Origin: Natronococcus pandeyae
GTDB lineage: Archaea; Halobacteriota; Halobacteria; Halobacteriales; Natrialbaceae
Reading direction: 5' to 3'
Length of the DNA stretch: 64,000 nucleotides
Assembly (NCBI RefSeq): GCF_008122205.1
Contig: NZ_PHNJ01000013.1
Coordinates: forward strand, 1 to 64,000
Positions 16,657-25,238 of this stretch are shown here, piece by piece. Made by a program: the position numbers and the translations under genes. The notes below the pieces were generated by a model. That model saw only the letters and a program-made list of their open reading frames with translations. It was not told where the DNA came from and did no database searches. The stretch's first letter is position 1. Each line of letters starts with the position of its first letter.

Positions 16657-17949
16657 ATGAATCGCCGCTATCTCTTGCTTTTCGGGCTGCTCGTCCTCGC
16701 CGCCAGCTATCTGGTCGCCGGCGGGGTGATCGATCCGTCGACCGAATCGCCCGAGCCCGAGACGCTCGATCGCGACCGGCTGGTGCAACCCGAGGAGAAC
16801 GGAAGCTACATCTGGCCGTACACCAGCCGTGACCGATCGACCGACGAACGAACGCTCGCGATCAACCTCATCGTCCACGGCTCCGACGAGCGCGTCCAGC
16901 GGGCGCTCGTCGCCCAGGAGGAACTCGAGTGGGAGGAACTGGATCCCGATGCGGAGGACGAACCGGAAACCTACGAGGACGCCGAGGATTCGATCCAGTG
17001 GGACGACGCCCACGGCTCGTCGCGGTACACCTATGCCGACACCGGACCGCACGGCGGCGACGGTGTCTGGATCGAAGAGAGCTATCAGCTCCATACGGGC
17101 GAGTACCTCGGGAGCCGGTACCACATCCGCGCGTACACGACGGAGCACGACGACTGGACGGCAATACAGGTGCACCAGGAGCACTTCGACTGGTTCCGGC
17201 TTCGACATACAGTGACTGACATTCAGGAGTCACAGAACACGCTCGAGGCGGAGTTCCTCGACGAGCCCTACGTCGAGGAAGTCCGACGCGAGTATCACGG
17301 CACGCACGGGGGCTGGAACGACGGCTGGCTCTCGGTCATCGAGTTGGCGGCCATCACACCCGTGATGGTCGGGAGCGTCCTCGGCCTGCTGGGAGTGTTC
17401 GGTGCCCAAACCGTGCAGGGGCTCTTGCGCGGAACCCGTGGCCTTGCCAAGTGGGCGTATCTGAACATCCGCGGCTTCATCCTCGCAGGGGCGCTCGCCG
17501 GTCTGGTTGTCGGCGTTCGGAGCGCCGGCCTCGCCGTAGAGGCGGCGGTGCCCTGGATCACCCCCCAGGCGTTCGTCGTCGTGCTTTATCCGATATTGGT
17601 GATCGGCTTGCCGGTGACGACGATCGTGCTCACCCAGTCGCTCGACACGGCGGGCCGGTTTTTACGGTTACAGCGCGTTGTGAACTGGCTGGGAGACCCG
17701 TTGGAACCCCAGTCCGCGTTCGCGTTCACTGTCGTCGGGCTTGGTGGGGGATTCGTTCTGGATTTCGTCGCGATCGGGGTCATGGCGCTCCCGATCGAGC
17801 TGTTGCTCCACCGACTCGGGCTGATAGTCACGCTCGGGTTGCTCGCGGCGGGATCCGCCCGCAGCGATGTCGAAGGAGCCGTGCTCTTCGGTGTTGGCCT
17901 TCTGGGATGGATCATTGGTCTCGCGATGCCGCTGTTCGGCTATCTGTAG
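16657..17949 (+). CDS. Polytopic membrane protein with extracytoplasmic N-domain, hypothetical
   Basis: 430 residues. An N-terminal signal-anchor (RRYLLLFGLLVLAASYLVAGG) is followed by about 200 acidic, soluble residues with many Tyr, Trp and His (for example WIEESYQLHTGEYLGSRYH), probably facing outside. About six membrane spans then run from residue 225 to the end. I do not recognise the family; the loosely repeated small-residue membrane half is typical of haloarchaeal unknowns. Start ATG 16657 follows directly on an upstream remnant. No partner genes are evident. Confidence 0.7.
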   Translation: MNRRYLLLFGLLVLAASYLVAGGVIDPSTESPEPETLDRDRLVQPEENGSYIWPYTSRDRSTDERTLAINLIVHGSDERVQRALVAQEELEWEELDPDAEDEPETYEDAEDSIQWDDAHGSSRYTYADTGPHGGDGVWIEESYQLHTGEYLGSRYHIRAYTTEHDDWTAIQVHQEHFDWFRLRHTVTDIQESQNTLEAEFLDEPYVEEVRREYHGTHGGWNDGWLSVIELAAITPVMVGSVLGLLGVFGAQTVQGLLRGTRGLAKWAYLNIRGFILAGALAGLVVGVRSAGLAVEAAVPWITPQAFVVVLYPILVIGLPVTTIVLTQSLDTAGRFLRLQRVVNWLGDPLEPQSAFAFTVVGLGGGFVLDFVAIGVMALPIELLLHRLGLIVTLGLLAAGSARSDVEGAVLFGVGLLGWIIGLAMPLFGYL

Positions 17950-18298
17950 TGTGTTGACATGTGTGGACATCACATCCAGATCTGCGGTCTGAGTAAATCG
18001 TGTTGGTGTTTTAGAGGGAGTCAGCCAGTTCTCAACCGGGTAGCCGAGGGACGTCCGTTGAAAACGACGGCCGCCGTCGCTGCCGTCGCTCGCGAAGCCT
18101 GTCAGTAGTGCCACCCTATCGTGCCGTCTCACGGTCGATCAAGGCAGTGACCTGTCGTTCGTTGTCCCAACGTGTTCCCGTGCGTCGTCGCGGAACTCTC
18201 GAAGCAGGTGCCGGCAACGCTCCGAGAGACTCGCCGGCCTCTCAGCGGGTGCTACACACCCTATACTATTTATTATTCATCGGTAGTGCAGTGAGTGT
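17950..18298. other. Intergenic region with the PRC-barrel gene promoter
   Basis: An A/T-rich TATA-like stretch (CTATTTATTATT, 18266-18277) lies about 28 bases ahead of the ATG at 18299. The stretch 18000-18120 reads open on the minus strand and could be decayed coding sequence, but no family is recognisable. Confidence 0.4.
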
Positions 18299-18532
18299 AT
18301 GCGTGACATCTTGGCCCGGGATCTCCAGGAGAAGTCGATCGTTGGAACCGACGGCAGGACCTTCGGAACGCTGTACAACATCACGATGGACCCAGACTCC
18401 GGCATGCTCCGCGACCTCGTCGTCGACCCGCACGAGTCGAAGACGACAGCCGACACGGACGACGGCCGATACCGAATTCCGATCGGCCGGGTCAAAACGG
18501 TACGCGACCAGATCATCATCGACACCGACTAG
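18299..18532 (+). CDS. PRC-barrel domain protein
   Basis: A 77-residue single PRC-barrel. It opens MRDILARDLQEKSIVGTDGR, with the family's G-T-L-Y-N-I-T-M-D core, a DLVVDPHE strand, and ends RYRIPIGRVKTVRDQIIIDTD. Small archaeal PRC-barrel proteins include CdpB-type division factors and RimM-like domains; which of these this is cannot be told. It is directly followed by a broken DUF192 gene, perhaps once an operon partner. Confidence 0.85.
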   Translation: MRDILARDLQEKSIVGTDGRTFGTLYNITMDPDSGMLRDLVVDPHESKTTADTDDGRYRIPIGRVKTVRDQIIIDTD

Positions 18533-18932
18533 GAGATCGAGCACCGCTACGAGTCGACCGACGTTCGCGTGACGACCCCCGACGGTGACGAACTCGGTAA
18601 CGTGACAGCGGCGATCGCGGACACGCAGGAACTGCAAGGCTCGGCTTGAGCGACACCGACGAGCTCCCCGACGATCGCGGCATACTGTACGTCTACGACG
18701 CGGTCGAGGAGCGGACGTTCGGCATGCCCGACATGTCCTTCGGCATCGACATCGTGTTCGCCGATGACGAGGGGCCACAACGAGTATTTTCAATGCGCCG
18801 GTGCCGGGACCGGAGGAGGACGGAACCGAACAGACCTACTCCGGTCGCGGCCAGTACGTGCTGGAAGTCGTCTACGAGAGGACCGTCGAGCGCGGCGTCG
18901 AGGAAGGGGACGTCCTCCAGTTCGAGCTGTGA
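18533..18932 (+). pseudogene. DUF192 family protein remnant
   Basis: Three frames together rebuild a DUF192 protein: YESTDVRVTTPDGDELGNVT and AAIADT in frame one; LSDTDELPDDRGILYVYDAV, EERTFGMPDMSFGIDIVFAD in frame two; then APVPGPEEDGTEQTYSGRGQ, YVLEVVYERTVERGVEEGDV, LQFEL and TGA at 18930 in frame three. Breaks lie near 18640 and 18780. The N-terminal signal region is missing. DUF192 proteins are small secreted or membrane-anchored proteins of unknown role. The gene is dead. Confidence 0.85.
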
Positions 18933-19057
18933 CCGATGTGGTCGGGATCGCCACCCTCGCGGCGAACGGACCGTGACTTGGGTCTCCGACCAGGAGCTGC
19001 TCGCGACTCCGATATCGGCGTACGAGCTCAAAAAGCGGCTCCGTTCAGTGTGGGCTC

Positions 19058-20848
19058 CTACTCGACGGTCACGCTTTTCGCCAGGTTGCGCGGCTTGTCG
19101 ATCGACCGCCCCAGACGGTTGGCGACCCAGTACGAGACGAGTTGCAACTGCACGTTCGCCAGGATCGGCGTCAGCTGCGGATGGGTCGAGGGGATTTCCA
19201 GCACGTGATCGGCGTACCGGCCGACCTCCTCGGGGACGTCGGTCACCGCAATGACGGGTGCGCCACGGGTCTGGACCTCCTTGACGTTCCCCAGGGTCTT
19301 CTCCAGGCGCGACCCCGCCGTCAGCAGCGCAAAGACGGGCGTGTTCTCGGTCACCAGCGCGAGCGGGCCGTGCTTGAGTTCGCCGGCGGCAAAGCCCTCG
19401 GCGTGTTTGTAGGTGATCTCCTTCATTTTGAGCGCGCCCTCGAAGGCGACCGGGGCGGTGTACTCCCGGCCGATGAAAAAGTAGGCGTCGGCGTCGACGT
19501 AGGCGTCGGCGACCTCGCGCGCCCGCGACGAGTCGAGCACCGTTTGGACCAGCTCCGGCAGCTCGCGCAGCCCCTCGAGAAACGCCGGATCGGAATCGCC
19601 GACGAGTGCGCCCGTGAACAGCGCCAGGGCGACCTGCTGGCTGACGAAGGTTTTCGTCGCGGCGACGCCGATCTCGGGACCGGCCCGGATGTAGCAGACG
19701 TGGTCGCACTCGCGGGCGGCCGAACTCCCGACCGTGTTGGTCAGCGCGAGCGTCGTCGCGCCGGCGCCGTTGGCCTCCCGCAGGGCACGCATCGTGTCCG
19801 CGGTCTCCCCGCTTTGCGTAACCCCGACGACCAGCGTCTCCTCGTCGACCGGGACCGCGTCGGCGGTGTACTCGCTGGCGAGGAACGTCTGCGTTGGGAT
19901 CCCGTGCTCGCGCAGCAGGCGGGCGCCGTAGCGTGCGGCATTAGAAGAGGTGCCGCAGGCGACGAACTGAACCATTCCTTCGGGCTCGAGGTCGGCCAGC
20001 CCCTCGAGCGTAATCCCGCCATCGGGTTCCGCGATGCGGCCGCGCAGACACTGGCGGATCGCGCGGGGCTGTTCGTGGATCTCCTTTTTCATGTAGTGGT
20101 CGTAGCCGCTTTTCGCGGCGTCCTCGGGATCCCACGCGATCGTCTCAACCACTGTTTCGACCACGGAGCCCGTCTCGTCGGTGACGGTCACAGTAGCGGG
20201 GGTGATCGTCGCGAACTCACCGTCCTCGAGATAGATCACTTGATCCGTATACTCAATGAACGCCGGCACGTCGCTCGCCAGATAGTGGCCGTCGTCCCCG
20301 ACCCCCAGCACGAGCGGCGATTCGTGGCGTGCCGCATACACCGTCTCGCTGCCTCGGAACACCGCCGCGATGGCGTAACTGCCCTCCAGTCGATTGATCG
20401 CCTCTCGGAACGCGGTTTCGTGGTCCACACCGACCTCGAGGCGCTCCTCGATCAGATGTGGGATGACTTCGGTGTCGGTGTCACTGGCGAACACGTGGCC
20501 TCGTGCTGCGAGTTCGTCGCGCAGTGCTTGGTAGTTCTCGATGATGCCGTTGTGGACGACCGCGACTCGCCCGTCCTCGTCAGTATGAGGATGGGCGTTG
20601 GCGTCCGACGGCGGGCCGTGGGTGCTCCAACGGGTGTGACCGATCCCGGCCGTTCCCTCTACGCTGGCGTCGGGGAGTGCGTTCTTGAGTGCTTGCACCT
20701 CGCCCTCGCGTTTGTAGACTGCGAGCGAACCGTTCGCGAGCGCGACGCCCGCCGAGTCGTACCCCCGGTATTCGAGCCCCTCGAGCCCGGTAAGGAGGAC
20801 ATCGAGCGTCGCACGGTCGTCGCCCGTATAGCCGATGATCCCACACAT
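19058..20848 (-). CDS. glmS: Glutamine--fructose-6-phosphate aminotransferase (isomerising)
   Basis: 596 residues. It makes glucosamine-6-phosphate from fructose-6-phosphate and glutamine, the first step toward UDP-N-acetylglucosamine for glycoproteins. Cys2 of MCGIIGYTG is the glutaminase nucleophile, so ATG 20848 is the start. The glutaminase domain continues LEYRGYDSAGVAL, GIGHTRWSTHG. Two SIS sugar-isomerase domains follow: FVACGTSSNAARYGARLL and TLVVGVTQSGETADTMRAL, then AYFFIGREYTAPVAFEGALK. It ends with the usual NLAKSVTVE. Three decayed copies of its 3' end lie at 34481, 37001 and 41767, all on the same strand. Confidence 0.97.
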   Translation of the reverse strand: MCGIIGYTGDDRATLDVLLTGLEGLEYRGYDSAGVALANGSLAVYKREGEVQALKNALPDASVEGTAGIGHTRWSTHGPPSDANAHPHTDEDGRVAVVHNGIIENYQALRDELAARGHVFASDTDTEVIPHLIEERLEVGVDHETAFREAINRLEGSYAIAAVFRGSETVYAARHESPLVLGVGDDGHYLASDVPAFIEYTDQVIYLEDGEFATITPATVTVTDETGSVVETVVETIAWDPEDAAKSGYDHYMKKEIHEQPRAIRQCLRGRIAEPDGGITLEGLADLEPEGMVQFVACGTSSNAARYGARLLREHGIPTQTFLASEYTADAVPVDEETLVVGVTQSGETADTMRALREANGAGATTLALTNTVGSSAARECDHVCYIRAGPEIGVAATKTFVSQQVALALFTGALVGDSDPAFLEGLRELPELVQTVLDSSRAREVADAYVDADAYFFIGREYTAPVAFEGALKMKEITYKHAEGFAAGELKHGPLALVTENTPVFALLTAGSRLEKTLGNVKEVQTRGAPVIAVTDVPEEVGRYADHVLEIPSTHPQLTPILANVQLQLVSYWVANRLGRSIDKPRNLAKSVTVE

Positions 20849-21490
20849 TAGGGGGTCTCCCACTCAGCTCGTCGGTTCCCTCGTTCGAATCCAGAGATAG
20901 TCTTCAGAATTATCACACCAATAGTAACATCCGCGTTCCCGTTTATTTATTTCGATCAGTCTTTCTGAGAACATTGTTACACATTATAGTATGAAACTCT
21001 CCTTCACCGATATATGCTGCGAGCAAGAGACCGGCCGCCCGGATGAGTGGCAGGGCTGCGAGCACCCCTTTGTGCGGTCTACTGACGATTCGGATGTGGC
21101 CACTCACGTACGAGTCGGGGCGTGTCCGCGTGCAGTCGGGGTCGGTGATGATCGGTAGAAGAGAGACGCCATGTGCACCGTCCCTGTTAGCCTCCGCTGC
21201 TGATCACGCTGGTTCAGCGGTAGCCTCCTGGCAGCCGTGATCGAGAGTCCATCCTCCTTTCCGGAACTCCGTAGATTCGAGTGCACAACCAGCGATCGCT
21301 CACAAATTCGCCAGCCCGGACACCACCAGAGTCCGCCCACTCGAGGAGATCGGCTCGAGCGGACGGTCTTCAAGCCAGTCGAGAACGTCCGAGGTGACGC
21401 TCGGCCACTGACCGTGTACGCTCTCATTACTGAAGCCGACGAGCGCCGAATCGCCTCGTTCGGCCGGTCTCACGACCGGCGGAGACACCT
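20849..21490. other. Long leader/intergenic region upstream of glmS
   Basis: 640 bases without a supported gene. It is AT-rich at 20900-21010, where promoter elements for glmS are likely, and contains the first copy of a 170-base repeat (separate entry). The rest, up to the membrane protein start at 21491, shows no recognisable signal. Confidence 0.4.
21146..21314. repeat. 170-base repeat, copy 1
   Basis: It matches 34782-34945 at roughly 80 percent by eye. The best block is TCCGCTGCTGATCAC, then one variable base and CTGGTTCAGCGGT, which forms an imperfect hairpin (CCGCTG...CAGCGG). The ends TGATGATC and CGCCAG are shared. Copy 1 lies upstream of intact glmS; copy 2 lies in the same position relative to a decayed glmS. 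It may be an old glmS leader or an untranslated RNA. Confidence 0.6.
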
Positions 21491-21934
21491 ATGGCTCCCG
21501 CACTCGTCCACTTCCTCGTCGGCGCAGCGCTCCTCCTCCTGCTTGCGACGCCTCTCGCGCTTCGGTACCGGCTGCCAGCGTGGGTGCCGCTGTGGCTCGT
21601 CGCCGTCGGCGGGCTCTGGGGACTGTTTCCCGATATCCACCACATCGCGCCGATCTACGGGGCGGAACTGCACGCATTTCACGACACTCAGTGGGCGAAT
21701 CTGTTTGCCTTCCACTACACGCTCGATCGACCGGCCGTTCGCACCCAGCACAACGCGAGTGTCGTGGGAGCAATTCTGTTCTTTTTCGCTGCTACCGGGA
21801 CGTTTACGCTCGCTGCAGCGGTGCACGCACGAACGACGATCGCGGAGACGACCGCCCCCCATCTCGTGGCGGTGGCGACCGCGGTGGTTCCGGCGCTGCT
21901 GGTCGTCGCTGCGATGAACGGTGGGCTCCTGTAG
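21491..21934 (+). CDS. Membrane protein, hypothetical, 147 aa
   Basis: Four hydrophobic spans: LVHFLVGAALLLLLATPLAL, WVPLWLVAVGGLWGLFPD, VVGAILFFFAATGTFTLAAA and VAVATAVVPALLVVAAM. The sequence GLFPDIHHIAP after the second span recalls the His/Asp-rich loop of DUF457-type metal-dependent membrane hydrolases, but the protein is too short and the rest does not fit. Role unknown. Confidence 0.65.
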   Translation: MAPALVHFLVGAALLLLLATPLALRYRLPAWVPLWLVAVGGLWGLFPDIHHIAPIYGAELHAFHDTQWANLFAFHYTLDRPAVRTQHNASVVGAILFFFAATGTFTLAAAVHARTTIAETTAPHLVAVATAVVPALLVVAAMNGGLL

Positions 21935-22268
21935 GCCCGTGACCTGTCTGGCCGGGACCACAGTGGACCGGTATGTGGGAACGCGAACTAATGGCAACTC
22001 TGAGAGGACCCCTCCCGATTCAGACGGAGTAGCGGTATCGTAACGAAGATGTCCTACTGAGGTCTGAGCCGTTGGAGTTTGTTCGCTATGGCTGTAACGA
22101 GGTGATCTCTCACTCGGTTCGAGCTTGGATACGCTGTCGAGTTCGTGCGGAATCCCTCGTAGCAGCGTTTCTTCGCATCTTTCGTGGGTTACCCTTCGTC
22201 GAGCCGACCCTCGCGGTGGTTGATATGTCTACGATCAGGTTTTTGGAAGGAGGCTATCGTTATTGTCT
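21935..22268. other. Intergenic region, possibly decayed transposase
   Basis: Between 22060 and 22210 the minus strand is open with plausible composition (KRCYEGFRTNSTAYPSS) but no family is recognised and the ends are broken. It may be an insertion-sequence remnant. No promoter was found with confidence for the lipoprotein that follows. Confidence 0.3.
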
Positions 22269-23342
22269 ATGGAGCGACGCACGTTTATCGTCGGCACCAG
22301 TGTCGGTGCGGGAGCCGTCCTCGCCGGTTGTATGGATGCCGAAGAAGAGAACCTCGAGAACGGGACCGGTACTGGCACCGACGAAACAGAGGGGAGTAAC
22401 GACGGCGAGGGAGAGTCCGAAGAGGAAATCGAGGACGACGATACCGAACCGGATGACGAGAGCGAAGACGAGACCAACGAGGGAGACGGCGGCGACGAGA
22501 CAGAAGTGGAGGAAGATGACGACGAAAGCGAAGGCAAGGACGGCGAGGGCGAAGGTGAGGATGAGACGGATGAACTAGAGGACGGGGGAGACCAAGACGA
22601 GGACGTCGACGAGAGCGAAGACGATGACGACGGGGACGACGGCGATACAGACGGGGACGACGGCGACGAACCGGACACAGAGGAGCCACCGGTCGCCGAG
22701 ATTACCATCCAGGTCACCAGTACAGAGGGCGAACCGATCGAGAACGCGGTGATCGGCGGCGAGGGCGAACCGCACGAGGCCGAGATCCCCCTCGAGTTCG
22801 ACGGCGAGACCAACGCCGACGGCGTCCACTCCACCCCGATCTACGAAAACGAGTACTCGATCGAGGTCGACCACCCCGACTACGTCGCAGAGACGGTCGA
22901 ACACGTCCACGACGGTGAGACTGGAGTCACTGTCGAACTCGAGGCCGAGGACGATGAAAGCGAAGACGACGACGATAGCGAGAGCGATTCGTTCGACGAG
23001 ATGGAGGGTGAGGTGAACTATTCCGGAGACTATCAGGAGATGTACGAGGTCACGGAGCACAGTATCGAGCGACAGAATCCGGGTGGGGATGATCCCCCAC
23101 TCTGTCTCATCACGTTCACCGTAGAAAACGTCACAGAGAATCACGAGGTCATGGTCTATTACAGAGGGGTTGCTGTCGACGAAGACGGCTCGTCTGTTGG
23201 GAGCGGGACCGATAGTGCAACCCTGGTAGAGCCTGAAGAATCATCGGAGTCCACGATAGAAGCGTATGACTGTGGCGGGGCCTCTGATTATCAGATCAGT
23301 CTCGAAGCAGCGAATGCGAACGATGTCTCTGGCGAGGACTAG
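22269..23342 (+). CDS. Secreted lipoprotein with acidic linker
   Basis: 357 residues. The Tat-like start MERRTFIVGTSVGAGAV leads to the lipobox LAGC (Cys21), so it is probably exported folded and lipid-anchored outside the cell. Residues 22-140 are an extreme Asp/Glu linker. Residues about 140-215 look like a PEGA/carboxypeptidase-regulatory beta domain (ITIQVTSTEGEPIENAVIG). After a second acidic linker, residues 240-357 resemble an FxLYD-type domain (LCLITFTVENVTENHEVMV). It shares this architecture with the lipoprotein at 25239. ATG 22269 is preferred to a TTG six bases earlier. Function unknown. Confidence 0.8.
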   Translation: MERRTFIVGTSVGAGAVLAGCMDAEEENLENGTGTGTDETEGSNDGEGESEEEIEDDDTEPDDESEDETNEGDGGDETEVEEDDDESEGKDGEGEGEDETDELEDGGDQDEDVDESEDDDDGDDGDTDGDDGDEPDTEEPPVAEITIQVTSTEGEPIENAVIGGEGEPHEAEIPLEFDGETNADGVHSTPIYENEYSIEVDHPDYVAETVEHVHDGETGVTVELEAEDDESEDDDDSESDSFDEMEGEVNYSGDYQEMYEVTEHSIERQNPGGDDPPLCLITFTVENVTENHEVMVYYRGVAVDEDGSSVGSGTDSATLVEPEESSESTIEAYDCGGASDYQISLEAANANDVSGED

Positions 23343-23396
23343 TTAATCCATACTCTTGATGGATGCCAGCACAGCCGGTTTGTTTTTACTGCCGGT

Positions 23397-23474
23397 GTAA
23401 ACTGCCTCGGGGTCGAGTCGTTCGAGAATCGAAGATTTTCGGACGACCCCGAGGCACTCGCCTTACTCATCTGT
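23397..23474 (-). repeat. Palindromic IS605-type mini-element, copy 1 (inverted pair)
   Basis: About 78 bases matching 25068-25146 in inverted orientation. The core GCCTCGGGGTCG...CGACCCCGAGGC is itself a long hairpin, and the ends (GAGTGCCTCGGGG and GGCAGTTTAC) resemble the left and right ends of the IS605 element at 32520-34484. It is read as a MITE made of fused element ends. With its partner it brackets the TFB gene. Confidence 0.65.
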
Positions 23475-23539
23475 AAACAAAGGAAAGGGGTTGCATCTTC
23501 GTCCTGCCAGAAGAGAAGAAGTCGCGTCTCCAGAAAGAT

Positions 23540-23818
23540 GATCTCGATGATCGGCCGACGCGCTACCCCAGTTCTACACTACCCACGACCCGCGAGAGTT
23601 CGCAACAGAGAAGCGGTGCTGAACTGTTGGCTGCGAGATTCCGTGGAAGATGGGGTATGGAAACCTCGTATCGGGCGATCAAGAACAGGCACTTCCTCCG
23701 GTCAGTTTATTATCTCCGTCTAACTTTCAAGAGTGGAATACATTCTGAGTCAGACAGTTGCTACGATACAGTGACATCTGTATTAACGGCACTAAAGCAG
23801 CGTAGTTGGTGATCGCTG
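23540..23818 (+). pseudogene. IS4-family transposase C-terminal remnant
   Basis: The frame gives FRGRWGMETSYRAIK, which fits the IS4-family YREK signature (aromatic-x2-R-x3-E-x6-K). Upstream, FYTTHDPREFATEKR lies in a shifted frame with a stop between. Downstream sequence decays within 20 residues. Only the C-terminal third of the DDE transposase remains. Bases 23475-23539 show nothing else. Confidence 0.65.
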
Positions 23819-23874
23819 AGAACGGTCAGAGTTCCGATTGGATAGCAGAGCTCCCTCTCTGTCCAGACAAGCGG

Positions 23875-24831
23875 CTAATGAATTCCCATCGCCTCGATCT
23901 GCTCCTGGTACCGGTTCCGGATTGTCACTTCCGTTACCTGCGCAACGTCTGCGACCTCGCGTTGTGTTTTTTTCTCGTTGCACAGCAGCGAGGCGGCATA
24001 GATCGCAGCGGCGGCATACCCTGTCGGGGACTTTCCGGAGAGCAGTCCCTGCTCTGCAGTGGTGTCGATGATCTCCCTGGCTTTCGACTGGACCTCTTCA
24101 CTCGAGTCGAGATCGGAGCAAAACCGTGGAACGTACTCCTTGGGATCGACCGGTTTCATCTCGAGAGAGAGTTCCTGAGCGACATAGCGGTACGTCCGCC
24201 CGATTTCTTTCTTTTCGACTCGAGAGACGTCGGCAACCTCTTCTAAACTGCGCGGAATGCCTTCCTGTCGGCAAGCAGCATACAGACAGCTTGTTGCAAC
24301 CCCTTCGATCGAACGCCCACGGATGAGATCTTCGTTCAGTGCCCGCCGATAGACGACGCTAGCGACCTCCCGAACTGATCGTGGCACACCCAGCGCCGAG
24401 GCCATCCGGTCGATTTCGCTGAGTGCGAACTGCAGGTTGCGCTCGCCGGCATCTTTCGTTCGGATTCGTTCCTGCCACTTGCGCAGGCGCTGCATCTGGC
24501 CGCGCTTCTCCGAGGAGAGGGACCGTCCATAGGCGTCTTTGTTTTTCCAGTCGATCTGCGTGGTGAGGCCCTTGTCGTGCATTGTTTTGGTGGTCGGCGC
24601 CCCAACGCGGGATTTGTTGTTCCGCTCTGAGTGGTTGAAGGCTCGCCACTCTGGGCCTCGGTCGATGTTTGTCGTTTCAAGAATTAACCCACAGTCCTCA
24701 CAGACAAGCTCACCCTGATCCTCGCTTGTCGTAAGAGCGCTCGAGCCACATTCATCGCATGTTTGCTCATCCGTGGTCTCTTGATCTTTTTCGGTTGATT
24801 TTGATTCGCGCTGGCGCGTATAGCGCTCCAT
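23875..24831 (-). CDS. tfb: Transcription initiation factor TFB
   Basis: 318 residues, the archaeal TFIIB. A zinc ribbon uses Cys25, Cys28, Cys44 and Cys47 (CDECGSS...CEDCGLI). The B-reader/linker region is conserved ([20 protein letters not shown]). Two cyclin folds follow: [20 protein letters not shown] and [20 protein letters not shown], then [20 protein letters not shown] and [20 protein letters not shown]. The last helix-turn-helix ([19 protein letters not shown]) contacts BRE DNA. It recruits RNA polymerase to TATA-bound TBP. Haloarchaea keep several TFBs with different promoter sets; this one sits in a mobile-element area between two inverted repeats and may be an accessory one. Confidence 0.96.
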   Translation of the reverse strand: MERYTRQRESKSTEKDQETTDEQTCDECGSSALTTSEDQGELVCEDCGLILETTNIDRGPEWRAFNHSERNNKSRVGAPTTKTMHDKGLTTQIDWKNKDAYGRSLSSEKRGQMQRLRKWQERIRTKDAGERNLQFALSEIDRMASALGVPRSVREVASVVYRRALNEDLIRGRSIEGVATSCLYAACRQEGIPRSLEEVADVSRVEKKEIGRTYRYVAQELSLEMKPVDPKEYVPRFCSDLDSSEEVQSKAREIIDTTAEQGLLSGKSPTGYAAAAIYAASLLCNEKKTQREVADVAQVTEVTIRNRYQEQIEAMGIH

Positions 24832-25067
24832 GCGAATAGTTCCGTGTCCAAGGAGTGTTAAAACCTCGCTCTACAGGCGCTATGGGCCGAAGATCGATGG
24901 CACTCGTGAAATCCGAGTATCTCTATTGTGCCTCCACTCGATGAGCGCCTCATAGAGCGGCTCAGGAGTAACTCAGTATCCTCGAGAGTCTCGTCGGAGA
25001 GCTCACAAATGTCTTGAAACTAAGCTAACAGATGCTCAGTTGAGCCAGCCGGTGTTGTTGGCCCTCC
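24832..25067. other. Intergenic region upstream of the TFB gene
   Basis: No gene seen. It should contain the TFB promoter, but no TATA box stands out clearly. Confidence 0.3.
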
Positions 25068-25146
25068 ACAGATGAGCAAGGCGAGTGCCTCGGGGTCGTC
25101 CGAAAACCGAAGATTCTCGAACGAGTTGACCCCGGGGCGGTTCACA
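25068..25146 (+). repeat. Palindromic IS605-type mini-element, copy 2 (inverted pair)
   Basis: It is the inverted partner of 23397-23474, about 68 of 79 bases alike by eye. It starts ACAGATGAG, has the hairpin arms GTGCCTCGGGGTCG and GACCCCGGGGC, and ends GGCGGTTCAC. This last string is the same right end as in the complete IS605 element at 34477-34484. The hairpin could also act as a terminator for the lipoprotein gene, which ends at 25239. Confidence 0.65.
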
Positions 25147-25238
25147 CAGGATCGGCTCGATCGACTCTCGACGAAGTTATCCGATCCAGAGTGACCGAGT
25201 TCAGTCTGTGATCCGGAGGAACCAACTAGTTGCTCTCG

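Noticed and set aside
19142-20851. Long open frame of more than 500 codons on the plus strand, antisense to glmS
   Set aside because: It lies wholly opposite glmS, whose motifs are unmistakable, and the product is Arg/Val-rich with no family signature. Such antisense frames arise from high GC codon bias.
20870-20900. TTCGAATCC resembling a tRNA T-loop near 20882
   Set aside because: No cloverleaf could be formed in the flanking bases.
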